Source: Hofstenia miamia (Eukaryota > Xenacoelomorpha > Acoela). From it: a stretch of 64,000 nt of DNA. Within the stretch, counting starts at the first letter, position 1, and every line of letters starts with the position of its first letter. The stretch is taken from NCBI GenBank assembly GCA_004352715.1, contig SCFE01000009.1, positions 2,339,799-2,403,798 on the forward strand, read 5' to 3'. Made by a program: the position numbers and the translations under genes. Shown one piece after another: positions 1 through 11,379 of this stretch. The notes under the pieces were generated by a model that was not told where the DNA came from, searched no databases, and saw nothing but the letters and a program-made list of their open reading frames with translations.

Positions 1-1044
1 CAATCGGAAGAACAGCAAAATTGTGCTTTAACCGGAGCGCATTAAGCACTAGTTTTTATGCAGTTCAACAATGCTTCATATGTGATACAATTATTTCTCT
101 GACAGCTGAAACAAGCAGACTCTACATATACACATACACATGCTTGCAAATAAATTGAGCTGTGTGCTTCTCAAATCCAATTTCTCCGTGCCCTAAATTT
201 GTTCTGTATGCAAAAATATAGTAGACATTATAGAGTAAATATAATATTTTTGTAATACATACACAGGATTCTAATAAGATATTGAGTCAGTTTTTTTAGA
301 ACTATCATTCCATATATTGCAACAAAACAAACATATTCTACCGACATAGCTACGATTTTACTCAGAAAATTTGTAGCATTTAGTAAGCTAAATACAAGTT
401 TTAATATATTCCCATTTACAAAGCTTCCCAAAAAAAGCTAGTGTATTATTAGTGCCCAACCAAATGTTAACAGACCTTACTCCACATAAAGATAAAAGGA
501 AATATAAAAAGCTGTAGGAGTTTCACTAATGTCCCACAAGTGCACATCTTATTGACAGAGAAAACAAGACTGATAACCATTACAGAAGTAAATCACACAT
601 TGTAGAATAAAAGTAGAAAAATTAACAGCAATAATCTCAATATTCAATATATTTGTTTTCTCACAATATGCGTAGATAATATTTTTTATCCTAAATATAC
701 ATGTATATATATATATTTATGAACTTAAACCACTTATTTTATATAATTTCATCAAAATAAAATATTGCAGCAAATTTTACAAAATGACTATTCATTTTGT
801 ATTCCAATTGCAAATGCATGCATTAACTAAAATATTTATCAAATATATATATATATATATACATGGTCGGATAATTTCAAGGTAGCTATTTCCCTTTATA
901 GTTTTTCGCTTAAAATGATGGTGTCGTTTGTTCAAAGTTATCGTATTTAGTGTGATTTCCATCACACATTTATAAATATATGTAATATATATAAAGTGCA
1001 TGAATACACATTCTTTTATCAATTTTTATTTAGTATGTATTAGA
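1..1044. other. AT-rich non-coding stretch
   Basis: I see no gene here. The only open frames are short, low-complexity and unlike any family I recognise. Short (TA)n runs occur near 700-716 and 845-865. The stretch holds many A/T homopolymers and no convincing splice-site pair with coding potential. Confidence 0.6.
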
Positions 1045-1275
1045 GAATGACAACATGAGCCTATCATTGAGCCAAACCCGACACGATCAAAAGATTCACT
1101 ACCCAAACCCGACCCAATCCTAGATTTTGATCATTTTCCGATAGGTTAAACATAGCGTTTAATGGGTATTACTTAACGTCTTAGATCTTTTTAAATGGAG
1201 TGGTGGAGAAAATCAGTCTCTCTTCCATCACTAAATCTATGCTGGCATCTAAGCCCGACGTGACCCGACAATTTC
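1045..1275. repeat. Possible fragment of GC-richer hAT-type MITE
   Basis: A patch with repeated CCCGAC words (AAACCCGACACG, AAACCCGACCCAAT, AAGCCCGACGTGACCCGAC) stands out from the AT-rich surroundings. The same CCCGACCCGA vocabulary recurs at 36430-36445, 36705-36720 and 37085-37105. Such sections are typical of the subterminal repeats of hAT MITEs, but I could not define termini or a target duplication here, so the class is a guess. Confidence 0.3.
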
Positions 1276-1518
1276 ATACCATATGTGGATATATATATAT
1301 TATTTATATATATATTATATATTATGTCGCTATGTATTCCTAACAAATTATACAGGTCCCTATGTACACTTTGTGAAATTTATATGTGTCGCAATAATGT
1401 ACAAGCTAGATTTTTTGTAGTTAAAAATGTAATAACATTATAACGCTCGCAGTGGTAGCAATGGATGTATGGACTCCTATTAGAAGCACTTTTTTAGAAT
1501 TATATATATATATATATN
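1276..1518. repeat. (TA)n tracts ending in a single N
   Basis: Interrupted TA/ATTATATATA tracts lie at about 1290-1325 and 1502-1517, the latter ending in one N at 1518. The sequence right after the N is a copy of sequence found 604 bp downstream, so this N is an assembly join. Confidence 0.7.
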
Positions 1519-1803
1519 AGGCTTTGCTGTACATAGAAAGCTATTCTTGGGGAAGCGATATCAACGAACTCAAAACTGTGCTAAAACTGTTCTATTTACA
1601 ATGTTCTTATATACAAATAAATATTAACATATTTACAATTTACAAGTTAACATGAAAAGATTTGGTCTGGCCGATACAACAACCAGTACCGATACTTAAA
1701 TATGTTTAGATAATTTAGAGTTTAATATAAACTCATCATTCCCTGAAATAAAAATTCATAAATTAATTATTCAAACAGGCAATTTTCCTTGTTTTTATTA
1801 AAT
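1519..1803 (+). repeat. Direct duplication, copy A (285 bp)
   Basis: It begins directly after the single N and matches 2123-2407 at an offset of 604 bp, apparently without differences. It contains no recognisable gene. It diverges after TTATTAAAT into a (TA)n tract. The most economical reading is a contig end overlapping its neighbour, not a biological duplication. Confidence 0.8.
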
Positions 1804-1807
1804 ATAG

Positions 1808-1846
<39 letters not shown>

Positions 1847-2122
1847 CTTTTAAAATATTTTAAGATTTAACTAAGAACATTCGCACAACAAACTATGGTA
1901 TAGAAAGCGAAACTGCTCAATATACCTTGAAGTTTGTTATAAGTGGATTACACTGTATATTTAAAATTTCTTTGAGAGATTCAAAAATACACCCAAGAAT
2001 GTTTGCATATTCATTTGCTTTGATAGTCATTGTAAAAAAATCATTTTCAAATTTTTGTGCAAATATTAAAATACTGATCTGCTAATTGGTTACATCTATG
2101 TATATTGTAATATCCGCTGTGA

Positions 2123-2407
2123 AGGCTTTGCTGTACATAGAAAGCTATTCTTGGGGAAGCGATATCAACGAACTCAAAACTGTGCTAAAACTGTTCTATT
2201 TACAATGTTCTTATATACAAATAAATATTAACATATTTACAATTTACAAGTTAACATGAAAAGATTTGGTCTGGCCGATACAACAACCAGTACCGATACT
2301 TAAATATGTTTAGATAATTTAGAGTTTAATATAAACTCATCATTCCCTGAAATAAAAATTCATAAATTAATTATTCAAACAGGCAATTTTCCTTGTTTTT
2401 ATTAAAT
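2123..2407 (+). repeat. Direct duplication, copy B (285 bp)
   Basis: Second copy of 1519-1803. It continues into unique AT-rich sequence on both sides, so this is likely the correctly placed copy. Confidence 0.8.
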
Positions 2408-3989
2408 GTACATTTCAAATGACTTTTTCCATAACCAATTGGTTTGGAAAACTTATTGCAAGTCCTTTAAACAAAGTAAACAAAGTTTCATCGAGATGTT
2501 AATGCCAATTTTAATATTGCATGATACCCATTAAATTTCGATTTCAGCTTTTAGGAAATAAAAATATTAGTGATTCTGATGAAATTCGCTGTCAACTAAA
2601 TAGAGAAAATATATTTTTCACGATTTTATGGTTAAAGGGCATTTCAGGTAGGGTGAATCTGATATAGGAAACAGTTCCTATTTTTAAGATTTTGAATTGG
2701 AAGGGTCACTTTTCTGACGAAATTACTTAACTTTAAGATACGAAATGATTCTTTAAGATACGAAATTCTTTTTTTAATAGATTGAACCTTTTAAATAGAT
2801 TAGAAATCAATCTGGTAGAATGACCATTTATAATATACTTATTTATTTAGATTCATACTTCATTATTCATTTGAGCAAAATAAGTGATATTTAGTCGGTG
2901 TGTCTTATTAGCGCAACTGGTGTGCTGGTGTTGATATCAAAATTGGATTATCAATGTTCAAAACTAAATTTTCCAAATATTGCTAAAATTCAGCCGACAA
3001 TTAACTGTATATTTTCATGAATAACAATTCTTGTTAAAAAAAGTTATTTTTTCAAAACGAAGTTTTGTTCAAATATGTAGTTCATACATAAAAACGTCAA
3101 AACTGAACACGTTTTGTAACTAAATCTTGTTGGTTGAAGAAAGCCATTTTGATAAGAGCCTAGCGCATTATTAGAAACTTTTCAGTCAAAACTTTTAAAT
3201 ATTTTCGTTAATTATTTTTTTTATTTATTACAATAAATTGAGTGGATGGCCTTGTAAGGAACTTAGCATTCAGACCAGTTTTCCAATTAAGATTTTATTC
3301 TAAAACTGTTCAATCAAACATGGTTACTGCAGGTTCATCAAAATATGGAAATATTGATTACTTTTTTAATCATTTTTGCACTATCAAATTATTTGGGACA
3401 ATTCCAGAATTTTTAGAATTAAATGATGTTATTTTAATGTGAAAATGTCAATTAGAGTTTTCTTGACAGGTTTGAATTTGAGCACTGTTGAGTCATGTTC
3501 AACAAATATTGAATGCTTGCACTCACAGCGTGATTAAATGGAAAGTCTACAAGAACTTTATGCAATACATAATTTTATCATTCTCGTTGAAAAATGAAAG
3601 ACTCTGTTTTTCATTGTTTACGTTCAAATTCATCGCATTAAGTAATATATCCTGATATTCGACCACTGAGTAAATAAAAAATTCAATAATAATAGTAATA
3701 ATAATAAATATTCATCAACAAACCAAATATAGGCTTGTATTAAAAAAATTGACTAAAATTGAAGAATTTGATAGATATTTTTCTATAATGAAAAACAACT
3801 TGTGCAAACTATATTAACTTGATTGTTGGTATCCATAACACGCGCTAGTAGGCTGAATTTTCTTTCTAATGTCCATTTGTACTTATATTCATCATCCAAA
3901 AAAATTTGTATTTTCGTGAGGTTTTTGAAATCTTAACAGCATTGATCGATAATGAATCTTGTTTAAAAATTATGATTTAAAGCTGAGTC
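2408..3989. other. AT-rich non-coding stretch
   Basis: No gene is supported. There is a short imperfect (AAT)n tract near 3685-3710. The 66-codon frame at 3242-3442 has no family signature and ordinary AT-rich composition. Confidence 0.55.
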
Positions 3990-5740
3990 TATTTCAGTCA
4001 TTCGCACAATAACAAAAATACATAACACTTTCTTTAGAGTTCCATCCGTTTGCTAATGTGAGCCCTTAGTGTAAGATCAATTTGCAATGTCAGTTTCAAT
4101 ATTTTTGCATTTTTAGTATTCTTAAGGTTCCGCTCTTTCCTTAGATAGATATGGAAAATTGAAAATCAATTCACTACAATTTGTATTATTTATAGGAGTG
4201 CTTATGTTTACTGACCAGTGATTTATATTATCGACTTCTGTTGAGTCAGTGAAAGATCTAAATCATTATGATCAAGTAATCAAGGAACACTTGTCTTTGT
4301 ATAATCTGTGTAAGAAACTAGTTTACTAGATTATTTTATAGTATTGAGCATTTTGGATTTGACATTCCAAAGGAAATGGCCAAGTCCAGTATCTTGACTG
4401 CTCCCTCTTGTTATTGATTCCCAATTAGAAGTACCATTCCTAAAATGCAATCTTTGTTTTTTCTTTCAAGAAGTCCATTAGCCAACTTTCAGAATAGAAA
4501 GGAGGAGTTTGTCTTCAGTCATCCAATAATTTAGTTTGAATTGATTGATTGAAGGCCTTACTAAAGTCAACAACGAGAATTGTGACATAAACAATATTTT
4601 TATCAAGCACATTTGGTATTATACTTAAGTAACAGAAAGGCCGGGCTTCTATAGAATTGCATCTTGGACGGAAACCAAATTGGAGATCCGAAGCTATTGG
4701 TCTATTCTTGGTTAAGTAATTATTTGATATAGAGTTTGTTCAAATCTCTATAACAATATTCCTGAGATCATTAAGAGTAAAAAGATAACCATTCTTAGGT
4801 ACCAAAGCGATGTTTTGATTTTTCCAAAATTTTAGAAATACACATTTAGATATATGAAGATTCCAAATATGCATAACAGGTTCAGCGAGATAGTAGTATT
4901 TTTACTCCATGCCCATCCAGGTATGCCATCAGGTCTACATGAAGACCATTTTGTAGTTCTTAGACAATACGCAACTTGATGGTAAGAAAGTACTAATGAA
5001 TGTCTATTAGCAGTAAAATTTTTGGCCATAGTGTTTCAATTTCAATTTTTTTAGTAATATCAAGGTGGAGATCTTGTCTTACACAATACAAACACCACCA
5101 CCTTTGTACACATTTTACACATACCGCATCATGTTCTCTGCGACATCAATACCAACAAAATTATCAGGTATATCACTATTCAAATGGCTTTCTGTCACTA
5201 AACATATGAATTGCTAGTCTATCACAAGGTTTTATCAGTTTATCAACTTTTTTCTTTATTGAAAACGCATTACAATCAAAAAATATTAGGTGGTGTTGGT
5301 GCATCATCTAGCCATATTTTTGTCTTTTATTTTTGACGCAAGCTTAAGTTAATTATGGTAAATTCCTTGCGATCATCTCGAGCTTTTATTCTACGCCATC
5401 TTTCTCCAAAGAGAGATTTCTCAGTATTTCCTTTTCATACATACAATAAAATACGGCCTTTAAAAGGGTACGTCTTTAGCTTGTAAGAATTGTTCATCAA
5501 CTGAAGTGTCTCCCAAAGAGAATTTAAGGTAAGCATAATAGTTCTAGGTGTTTGCCAAGTTTATTGAGGCGTGCTATTCGATGAAAATTCAACTTCTAAA
5601 TGACTTACGAATTTTGTTTCTTTCATCTCTCTAATACGGAAAAGGTTTAGATCATTTGAATCAACACACTCAGTACATAACATTAAACATGCTTCATGTA
5701 TTGATCTAGGTCTTCAATTAGAATTTCAGGAATTCAAGTG
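3990..5740 (-). mobile_element. Decayed non-LTR retrotransposon (CR1/Jockey-like), ORF1 end, APE endonuclease and RT
   Basis: Reading the minus strand, pieces of a LINE follow in order across several frames. About 5740-5480 resembles the end of a LINE ORF1. At 5300-5150 an APE-type endonuclease start reads ICLVTESHLNSDIPDNFVGI (the conserved TExHLNS motif). At about 5100-5060 it reads GGGVCIY (the RGGGVxxY motif). The RT follows: a VPKNG/N-D-L segment near 4800 (palm entry), QFGFRPRCNS near 4670, VVDFSKAF near 4570, ITRGSSQDTGLGPFLWN near 4400 (GxPQGSxLGPxLW motif), YTDYTKT near 4300 in place of the YADD box, and a SELIFNF...LKLTLQIDL tail near 4100. Several frameshifts and stops break it, and the catalytic YADD is damaged, so it is dead. 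Clade assignment is approximate. Confidence 0.75.
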
Positions 5741-5928
5741 GCCAAAGTTGAAAAATGAAGATTTTTATAACACTTATTAACTTAACAACACTCAACTAGC
5801 TGCAATTGACTTCGTACAAGTTTTTGCATTACATGTCATAGCAAAAAGTTGAAGTAATGTAAGTCAGTTGAAAGTGCTTACGTGCTTAATGAATTATATA
5901 AGGAATTTAAATTATAGTAAAAAATTCG

Positions 5929-5966
<38 letters not shown>

Positions 5967-8090
5967 TTCACTTAACNATGTTTGAATCAGAGAGATAATA
6001 ACACTCATTAGAAGTGTAATGGCTTATTTTGGTAATAATGCAAAATAATTTTTCAGAACTAGTTTTTGCAAAAACTCGCAATTTCTAATATTTAATAATT
6101 ATATATATATATATATATATATTTGTTTAACCCTAGAATGCATAACATTCTGTACAGCTTAGTTTGCATAGGCTGGCAATTGACCATTAACATTTTAAAA
6201 AGAAAAATTCACCTCAAAAAGTTTTAATTCTGTTACAATTTTCTAAAATCAAGACAAAGTGAATGAGAACATGTTCCACACACTCAGCCACATTAAAAAA
6301 TATATTTTCATTTGTGGTCAATTGACCAGCCTATTATGCATTCGGTTAACATATAATTTAGATAATAAATTTAGTGCTATCAGTTATAACTAATCAGCAA
6401 TTCAAAATTCTAATATACAGTAAATCTTCGTCCATATTTGCTCTTAGCCACAAGAAATCTTTCGTATAATTGCTGGAAGTCATCGGTTGAAAATACCAAA
6501 AGCTTTAAGAATGACAACGCCATGTTATTTTTTTGATATATATTACACTTTTTACTTAGAAATAGATCTATTCATGAAGTAGTATTACTTAGATTTATTT
6601 AATAACGCAGGTGTATCTAATGGAGCCAGTGGTTGTAATGGGTCCTTATTGGATCTGTACAATCAAATCACTAAAAACACATTTGAAAGTAGTTTGTTTA
6701 GAAAGTGTTAATTGCATGTTTTGCAAAATAAGTTCACGCCCAAAATATTTTACAAATTACATGTATTGTTTTGACAAAGCCTGCTTAACAAGGATTAAGT
6801 GAATTGTTGGGTTACGTGGTCGTACATATAACTATTGAATTAAGTCATACATTCTGAGTTTATTGCAATTAAAACACACTGTGAAAATTATCGATCACAA
6901 CTTAGAAATTCATTTCCACAATGCTCTTCACAAACAATGTATAAAATATGTAAAGTAATACTATTCGTGGTATACGCCTACATTTTAATTATATCGCGCA
7001 TTGCTTATTTATAGTGGCTTTTTCTTTTAAATATCTGAAGAAATGAAGCAGAACAGTTTTCGGTTCTCACCCATTTAAAATACAATTGTTTAAGAGCACA
7101 AGGCATTTACGGCACTTTGACCTCTTAACTCTCAGTAAAGGAGGTAAATGATTTTGACTACGCTGAAATGGTTTGGAGACGGAACTTGTAGCTTTCGCAT
7201 GCTTTTGACAATATATTTAAAATACGCTCAAACGAGAAAATATTTTTGTATTTTGAATAATTAAACAAAAATGCATTGTGAAATTAACACTGTCTGTTAA
7301 AAAGGAAACAAGACATTTATACGAAGTATATTATATTGAATTCAAACTCGTTGTTGACTACTATATACCTATATGCATATATATATATAAATATATATAT
7401 ATATATTATAATATCAAAACAAATTTTTAACTTTCAAAAGTTTTTTTATTGAAAAATGCCACTTAAATAAAAAAATGTCACTGATAAAAAAGATAGTTCT
7501 CCATTAATTGATTCCTCTCGATACATACCTCGCCTAAGGAGAGCCCCATTTCCTTGAAGCAAATTGACCTTTGCTTCAATTCTTTTTTGAAATTCAACGG
7601 TGTTTTGCGGTGGAGTGATATAAATCTTGCTTTTCAGGTGTCCCCAAAGGAAAAATTCACTCAGCGTGTTTTGAAATTAAAGTTTAAACTCACCAGAAAT
7701 TGCGGAAACGTGTTTTTACTAACATTCCTTAAAACTACAATTGGGAAAAAACAGTTAAGTTAAATTTTTTCAAATTTGTTATAAGGATAGAAAAATTGTC
7801 AACGAAATAAACGAAGTTTCAATTTCTTTTAAGCTTAATAGTTTTAGTGATACAGCAAGTTGAAATTCGGTATCGTGTTTTTGGGACATTCGGTAAAAAT
7901 AAAGTGAATTTTTAGATCTTACTTAAAACCAAGAATACTAAATTTGTCGAACCCCTGCTTATAAGATACGGTAATAAGAATGAACTAATGAACAATCAAC
8001 TAAGCTATAACAACTTATCGAACATATTTTAAGTAAACGCATATTTTAACAACATTTCATGTAGTAAGTGAAAAACTTTATTCCCACGTA
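5741..8090. other. AT-rich non-coding stretch with (TA)n tracts
   Basis: No gene is supported. (TA)n microsatellites lie at 5934-5963, 6100-6121 and 7375-7407. A single N at 5977 has no duplicated flank that I can detect. The short open frames at 6611-6802 and 7554-7763 show no family signature. Confidence 0.55.
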
Positions 8091-8142
8091 TTTATACTGA
8101 AGATGATGATTGAAAAGTCGAAACCGGTAACATATATATATA
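8091..8142 (+). mobile_element. Possible Penelope-like 3' end with hammerhead-like core
   Basis: The segment CTGAAGATGATGATT...GAAAAGTCGAAACC holds a small stem, GATT (8108-8111) paired to AGTC (8116-8119) across a GAAA tetraloop, followed at once by GAAA (8120-8123). A stem II capped by a tetraloop and followed by GAAA is the layout of minimal type I hammerhead ribozymes found in Penelope-like elements. The upstream CTGATGA core is degenerate (ATGATGA). It runs directly into (TA)n and a gap. No coding part is visible, so the assignment rests on the motif alone. Confidence 0.3.
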
Positions 8143-8348
8143 NNNNNNNNNNNNNNNNNNNNNNNNNNNNNNNNNNNNNNNNNNNNNNNNNNNNNNNNNN
8201 NNNNNNNNNNNNNNNNNNNNNNNNNNNNNNNNNNNNNNNNNNNNNNNNNNNNNNNNNNNNNNNNNNNNNNNNNNNNNNNNNNNNNNNNNNNNNNNNNNNN
8301 NNNNNNNNNNNNNNNNNNNNNNNNNNNNNNNNNNNNNNNNNNNNNNNN
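8143..8348. other. Assembly gap (206 N)
   Basis: A run of N flanked on both sides by (TA)n, so the gap probably hides an expanded TA microsatellite. Confidence 0.95.
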
Positions 8349-9140
8349 TATATATATATATATGCAATTAATTACTAAATTTTAAATATTTCGTATGATT
8401 TGTTACTTAATAAACAAGCTTTTTGCATTTTATATATAAAGCTAATATTTGCCGAAGCATTGTGTATATTGCTAGATCGTTAAGGTTCATTCATTTTTTT
8501 TAACACTGTTTAATCAACCAATGCTATGAGTTGCTTCACTCGATTCAGAGATGAAATAGGATCGAATCTCGGATCGGTTTGGATCGGATTGAATCGGATA
8601 CGAATCGAATCTTCATTTTGAAAAACGTCGGATCTGTTTCGGATAAAAAAATTTCAAAACTTTTGTATTTGTACATTTTATAAATTATACACATTTGTAC
8701 ATTAAATCCTAGTTTAATAATCTCAACCTAAGTGAAATTTGTAATTGAATTTCATTGTTTATACAACAGTTTCCGCGTTATTCTTTCCAACCACATATAA
8801 AATTGGTGACGAATACTTCAAATCTGAAAATGCGATTCATGTTAGCCATCACATAATGATAAAACAGTAAAGCAACCAAAACCATTTGTACAAACTTCCA
8901 AATGGAAAAAGCAGAATTCTGAAAAGGATTCTCTCTAATATGTATGTCAAATAAAAAGCACAGAACACAGAGAAGCAAGTGGAATACCTTAGCTTTTGCA
9001 AACACTACTAAAATGTAAAAATAGCAGTATAATTTGGGATTTACTGCTAAAAGGTCTACCATTACCCAACTTCTATTTTATCTAAATATCATCTTCAAAT
9101 GTTCTTACAAAGGTATTGGTACACATTCACTACATAATAT
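8349..9140. other. AT-rich stretch with GATCGGAT repeat patch
   Basis: No gene is supported. At 8555-8645 words such as GATCGAATC, GATCGGTTTGGATCGGATTG and GAATCGGATAC repeat. This sub-repeat patch is unlike its surroundings and could be one end of a MITE. The minus-strand open frame at 8778-9062 (94 codons, hydrophobic) has no family signature. Confidence 0.45.
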
Positions 9141-10300
9141 TTTTATAGACAAGCTTTTCAGTAACTTCAACATTGAAGGGAACCTATTGAAACTAATAGC
9201 GCCCATTTAGAAGATCGGGATCAACTTGTTTTGTTCAATGATCTCCAATCAAAACCACTCCCAATTACGAGTGGTGTTCCGTAAAGGTCATGCTTCGGAC
9301 CAATACTTTTCCCTGCCTTCATTAACGACCTTCCACAATCATGCCCCTTGAGTTTTTGTTTCTTGTTTGTTGACGATGTGAAAATCTCAAATGAAAATTG
9401 TGATTTCTTAATATATGACTTAATAATGATATTGCAATGGGCTGAAAAGAATCAGATGATGTTTAATAATGATAAACTTCAAAAGTTATGTTTCACTATC
9501 AAATTTGATTCAATAAGTGTCCCTCCAGTTGATTATGTCAAGAATTTAGGTGTAACTCTATAATCAGATCTTAGACAGAATATACATATTGACAACTTTC
9601 TTAATAAATGCAACAATGTGCCTCATAAATTGGTCCATTGCATACCATATTGAACCAGCCTGATAGTAAAAAAAGTATCTTTATCGATCACTAATTCTTT
9701 CACACTTACATGTGGTTCTGTAATTTGGTTCCCGAAAGTCCATGATGACGTAAAACTTGATTCAATCCAAAAAAGAGCAACAAAAGGGTAATATGACCAG
9801 TTAAAAAGACTAAACTTACTCCAACTTCAGCTACTGGACGTCATCTTTCTAATCAAGATTGTAAAACATAAATATGGTACAATTAATCTTGATGAATATA
9901 TTGATCTTTATTACTCCAGCTCGGAATGATTAAAATCAAAGATCCTAGTCAAAATTCCCTTCTTTCAGAAAAAACCTCTCGAAAATTCAATTTCTGCAGA
10001 ATACACGAATTATAAACTATATTTACAATAAGCACAATCTGAACTTACTATTACGAAAAGTTTATGCTTCGCAAGTCAAAACGCTATTTAATGAATATTT
10101 CCTCAACGAATTTGCAAATGTTGGATGTAACAAATATTTAATTTGTTGCGATTGTAAATTATGATAATATTATAGTAATAAAGTCCCTTATAATAATAAT
10201 AATAATAATAATGGATGTAACAAATATTTAATTTGTTGCGATTGTAAATTATGATAATATTATAGTAATAAAGTCCCTTATAATAATAATAATAATAATT
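9141..10300 (+). mobile_element. Decayed LINE RT fragment with (AAT)n tail
   Basis: The plus strand carries the C-terminal half of a CR1/Jockey-like RT. ITSGVPxGSCFGPILFPAFI (about 9265-9335) matches the SGVPQGSVLGPILF motif. FCFLFVDDVKIS (9354-9390) is the FADD box with FVDD, so both catalytic Asp residues remain. NQMMFNNDKLQ follows, then DYVKNLGVTL before a TAA. Beyond that, a CGSVIWFP...DSIQKRATKG segment near 9710-9790 matches the usual C-terminal domain. Stops and frameshifts separate the blocks and the 5' half is missing. The element ends in (AAT)n, with its last 90 bp duplicated in tandem. Confidence 0.75.
10123..10300 (+). repeat. Tandem 90-bp repeat of the LINE 3' tail
   Basis: A unit starting GGATGTAACAAATATTT at 10123 repeats at 10213, period 90, each copy ending in (AAT)n. 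Duplication of the 3' end plus its microsatellite tail could come from slippage during target-primed reverse transcription or from replication slippage between the AAT tracts. Confidence 0.85.
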
Positions 10301-11379
10301 GCGTTTCTGCACAAATATTAAGAAAATCAAGTTCTTACTCAAACTTGCCATGCAAAATTGTGAACCACTGATCTAGTATCATAAGCAAATCGTTAAAATA
10401 AATTTTACAAAAATGCTTTTCCTATTACGAATTATATGCTTTACTGAACTATTAAACTTATAAATATTTTTGAACAGCCATTTTTTTACTAAACGAGATC
10501 CTCTGAGGGCTTAAGTTAGAAGCCTACTTCTTTAGTTTCATTTCGAAATTTACAAAATTTCAGACATTTTCGTTTTCACTTTTACAACATCAAGTTTCTG
10601 CCTTCAAACGAATGCAATGTTTTTATAGTAAATCATTTAGGATTTTGAAGCATAAGACGATTGCATCCACATAATAATAATTGGAGATCTTACTAGGGTT
10701 TTGTAAACAGGAGTTTAATTATACTCAGTCCCATAAGATTTTCTAGTCTCATGATCCCATGTGGTCCCACAGCAAATTTCTATCCTGGGCAACACTTGCA
10801 TGTTTTTAGTAATGTTCTGAATCCTTGGTCCCAGTTCTTCACAGCCCCATGGAAATATTTGTCACCAATAAATGACATTGAACCGAATAGTCACTCACAA
10901 GCTTGTTATAGTTCCAACTTCCCTTTTAAAATCATTTCTAAAATATGCAGCAATTATCATTACAAGAGGAAGCAGCATAGTATATTTTTTACTTCTCTTA
11001 GAAGTAAATAGATGCTACTTTCTTTTTAATGTATTTTTGTAAAGGTATTTCTTGTTAATCCATAGCCTGTGCATTTTGTAGATTTTTTCAATTTTTAATC
11101 GTTTCTGATACGATGATATAATAAGAATTCTGGTAGCATTGAAAATTGAGGTAAGTGATTCAATGAATTGGTCAATTAAGATACATCATTCGTTGAAACC
11201 TTCTTGTATTCTAACAGCTTTTCTTATCAAATTGCTTGGTAATTTATTTTTGTAGGGGGAATTCAAAATTGCGCTTTTAAGGGGAAGGAACAGTTGCAAA
11301 CTCCTCTTCCTGGCTTAAAAAATTCTTCAAAAAATTCCCCATTGTTGACCGCGTATTGTAAGTTCGCAGATATTGTATA
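10301..11379. other. Non-coding stretch between LINE and Tc1
   Basis: No gene is supported. A GC-richer patch with repeated GGTCCCA words lies around 10760-10850, and a similar vocabulary (GGTCC..., GTGGTCCCAGTCC) occurs near 62840-62945, so both may carry pieces of one repeat. The 86-codon frame 10751-11011 lies on this patch and has no family signature. Confidence 0.4.

Noticed and set aside
9141-10120. Active LINE at 9.1 kb because FVDD is retained
   Set aside because: The 5' half is missing and several stops and frameshifts interrupt the RT and C-terminal domain.
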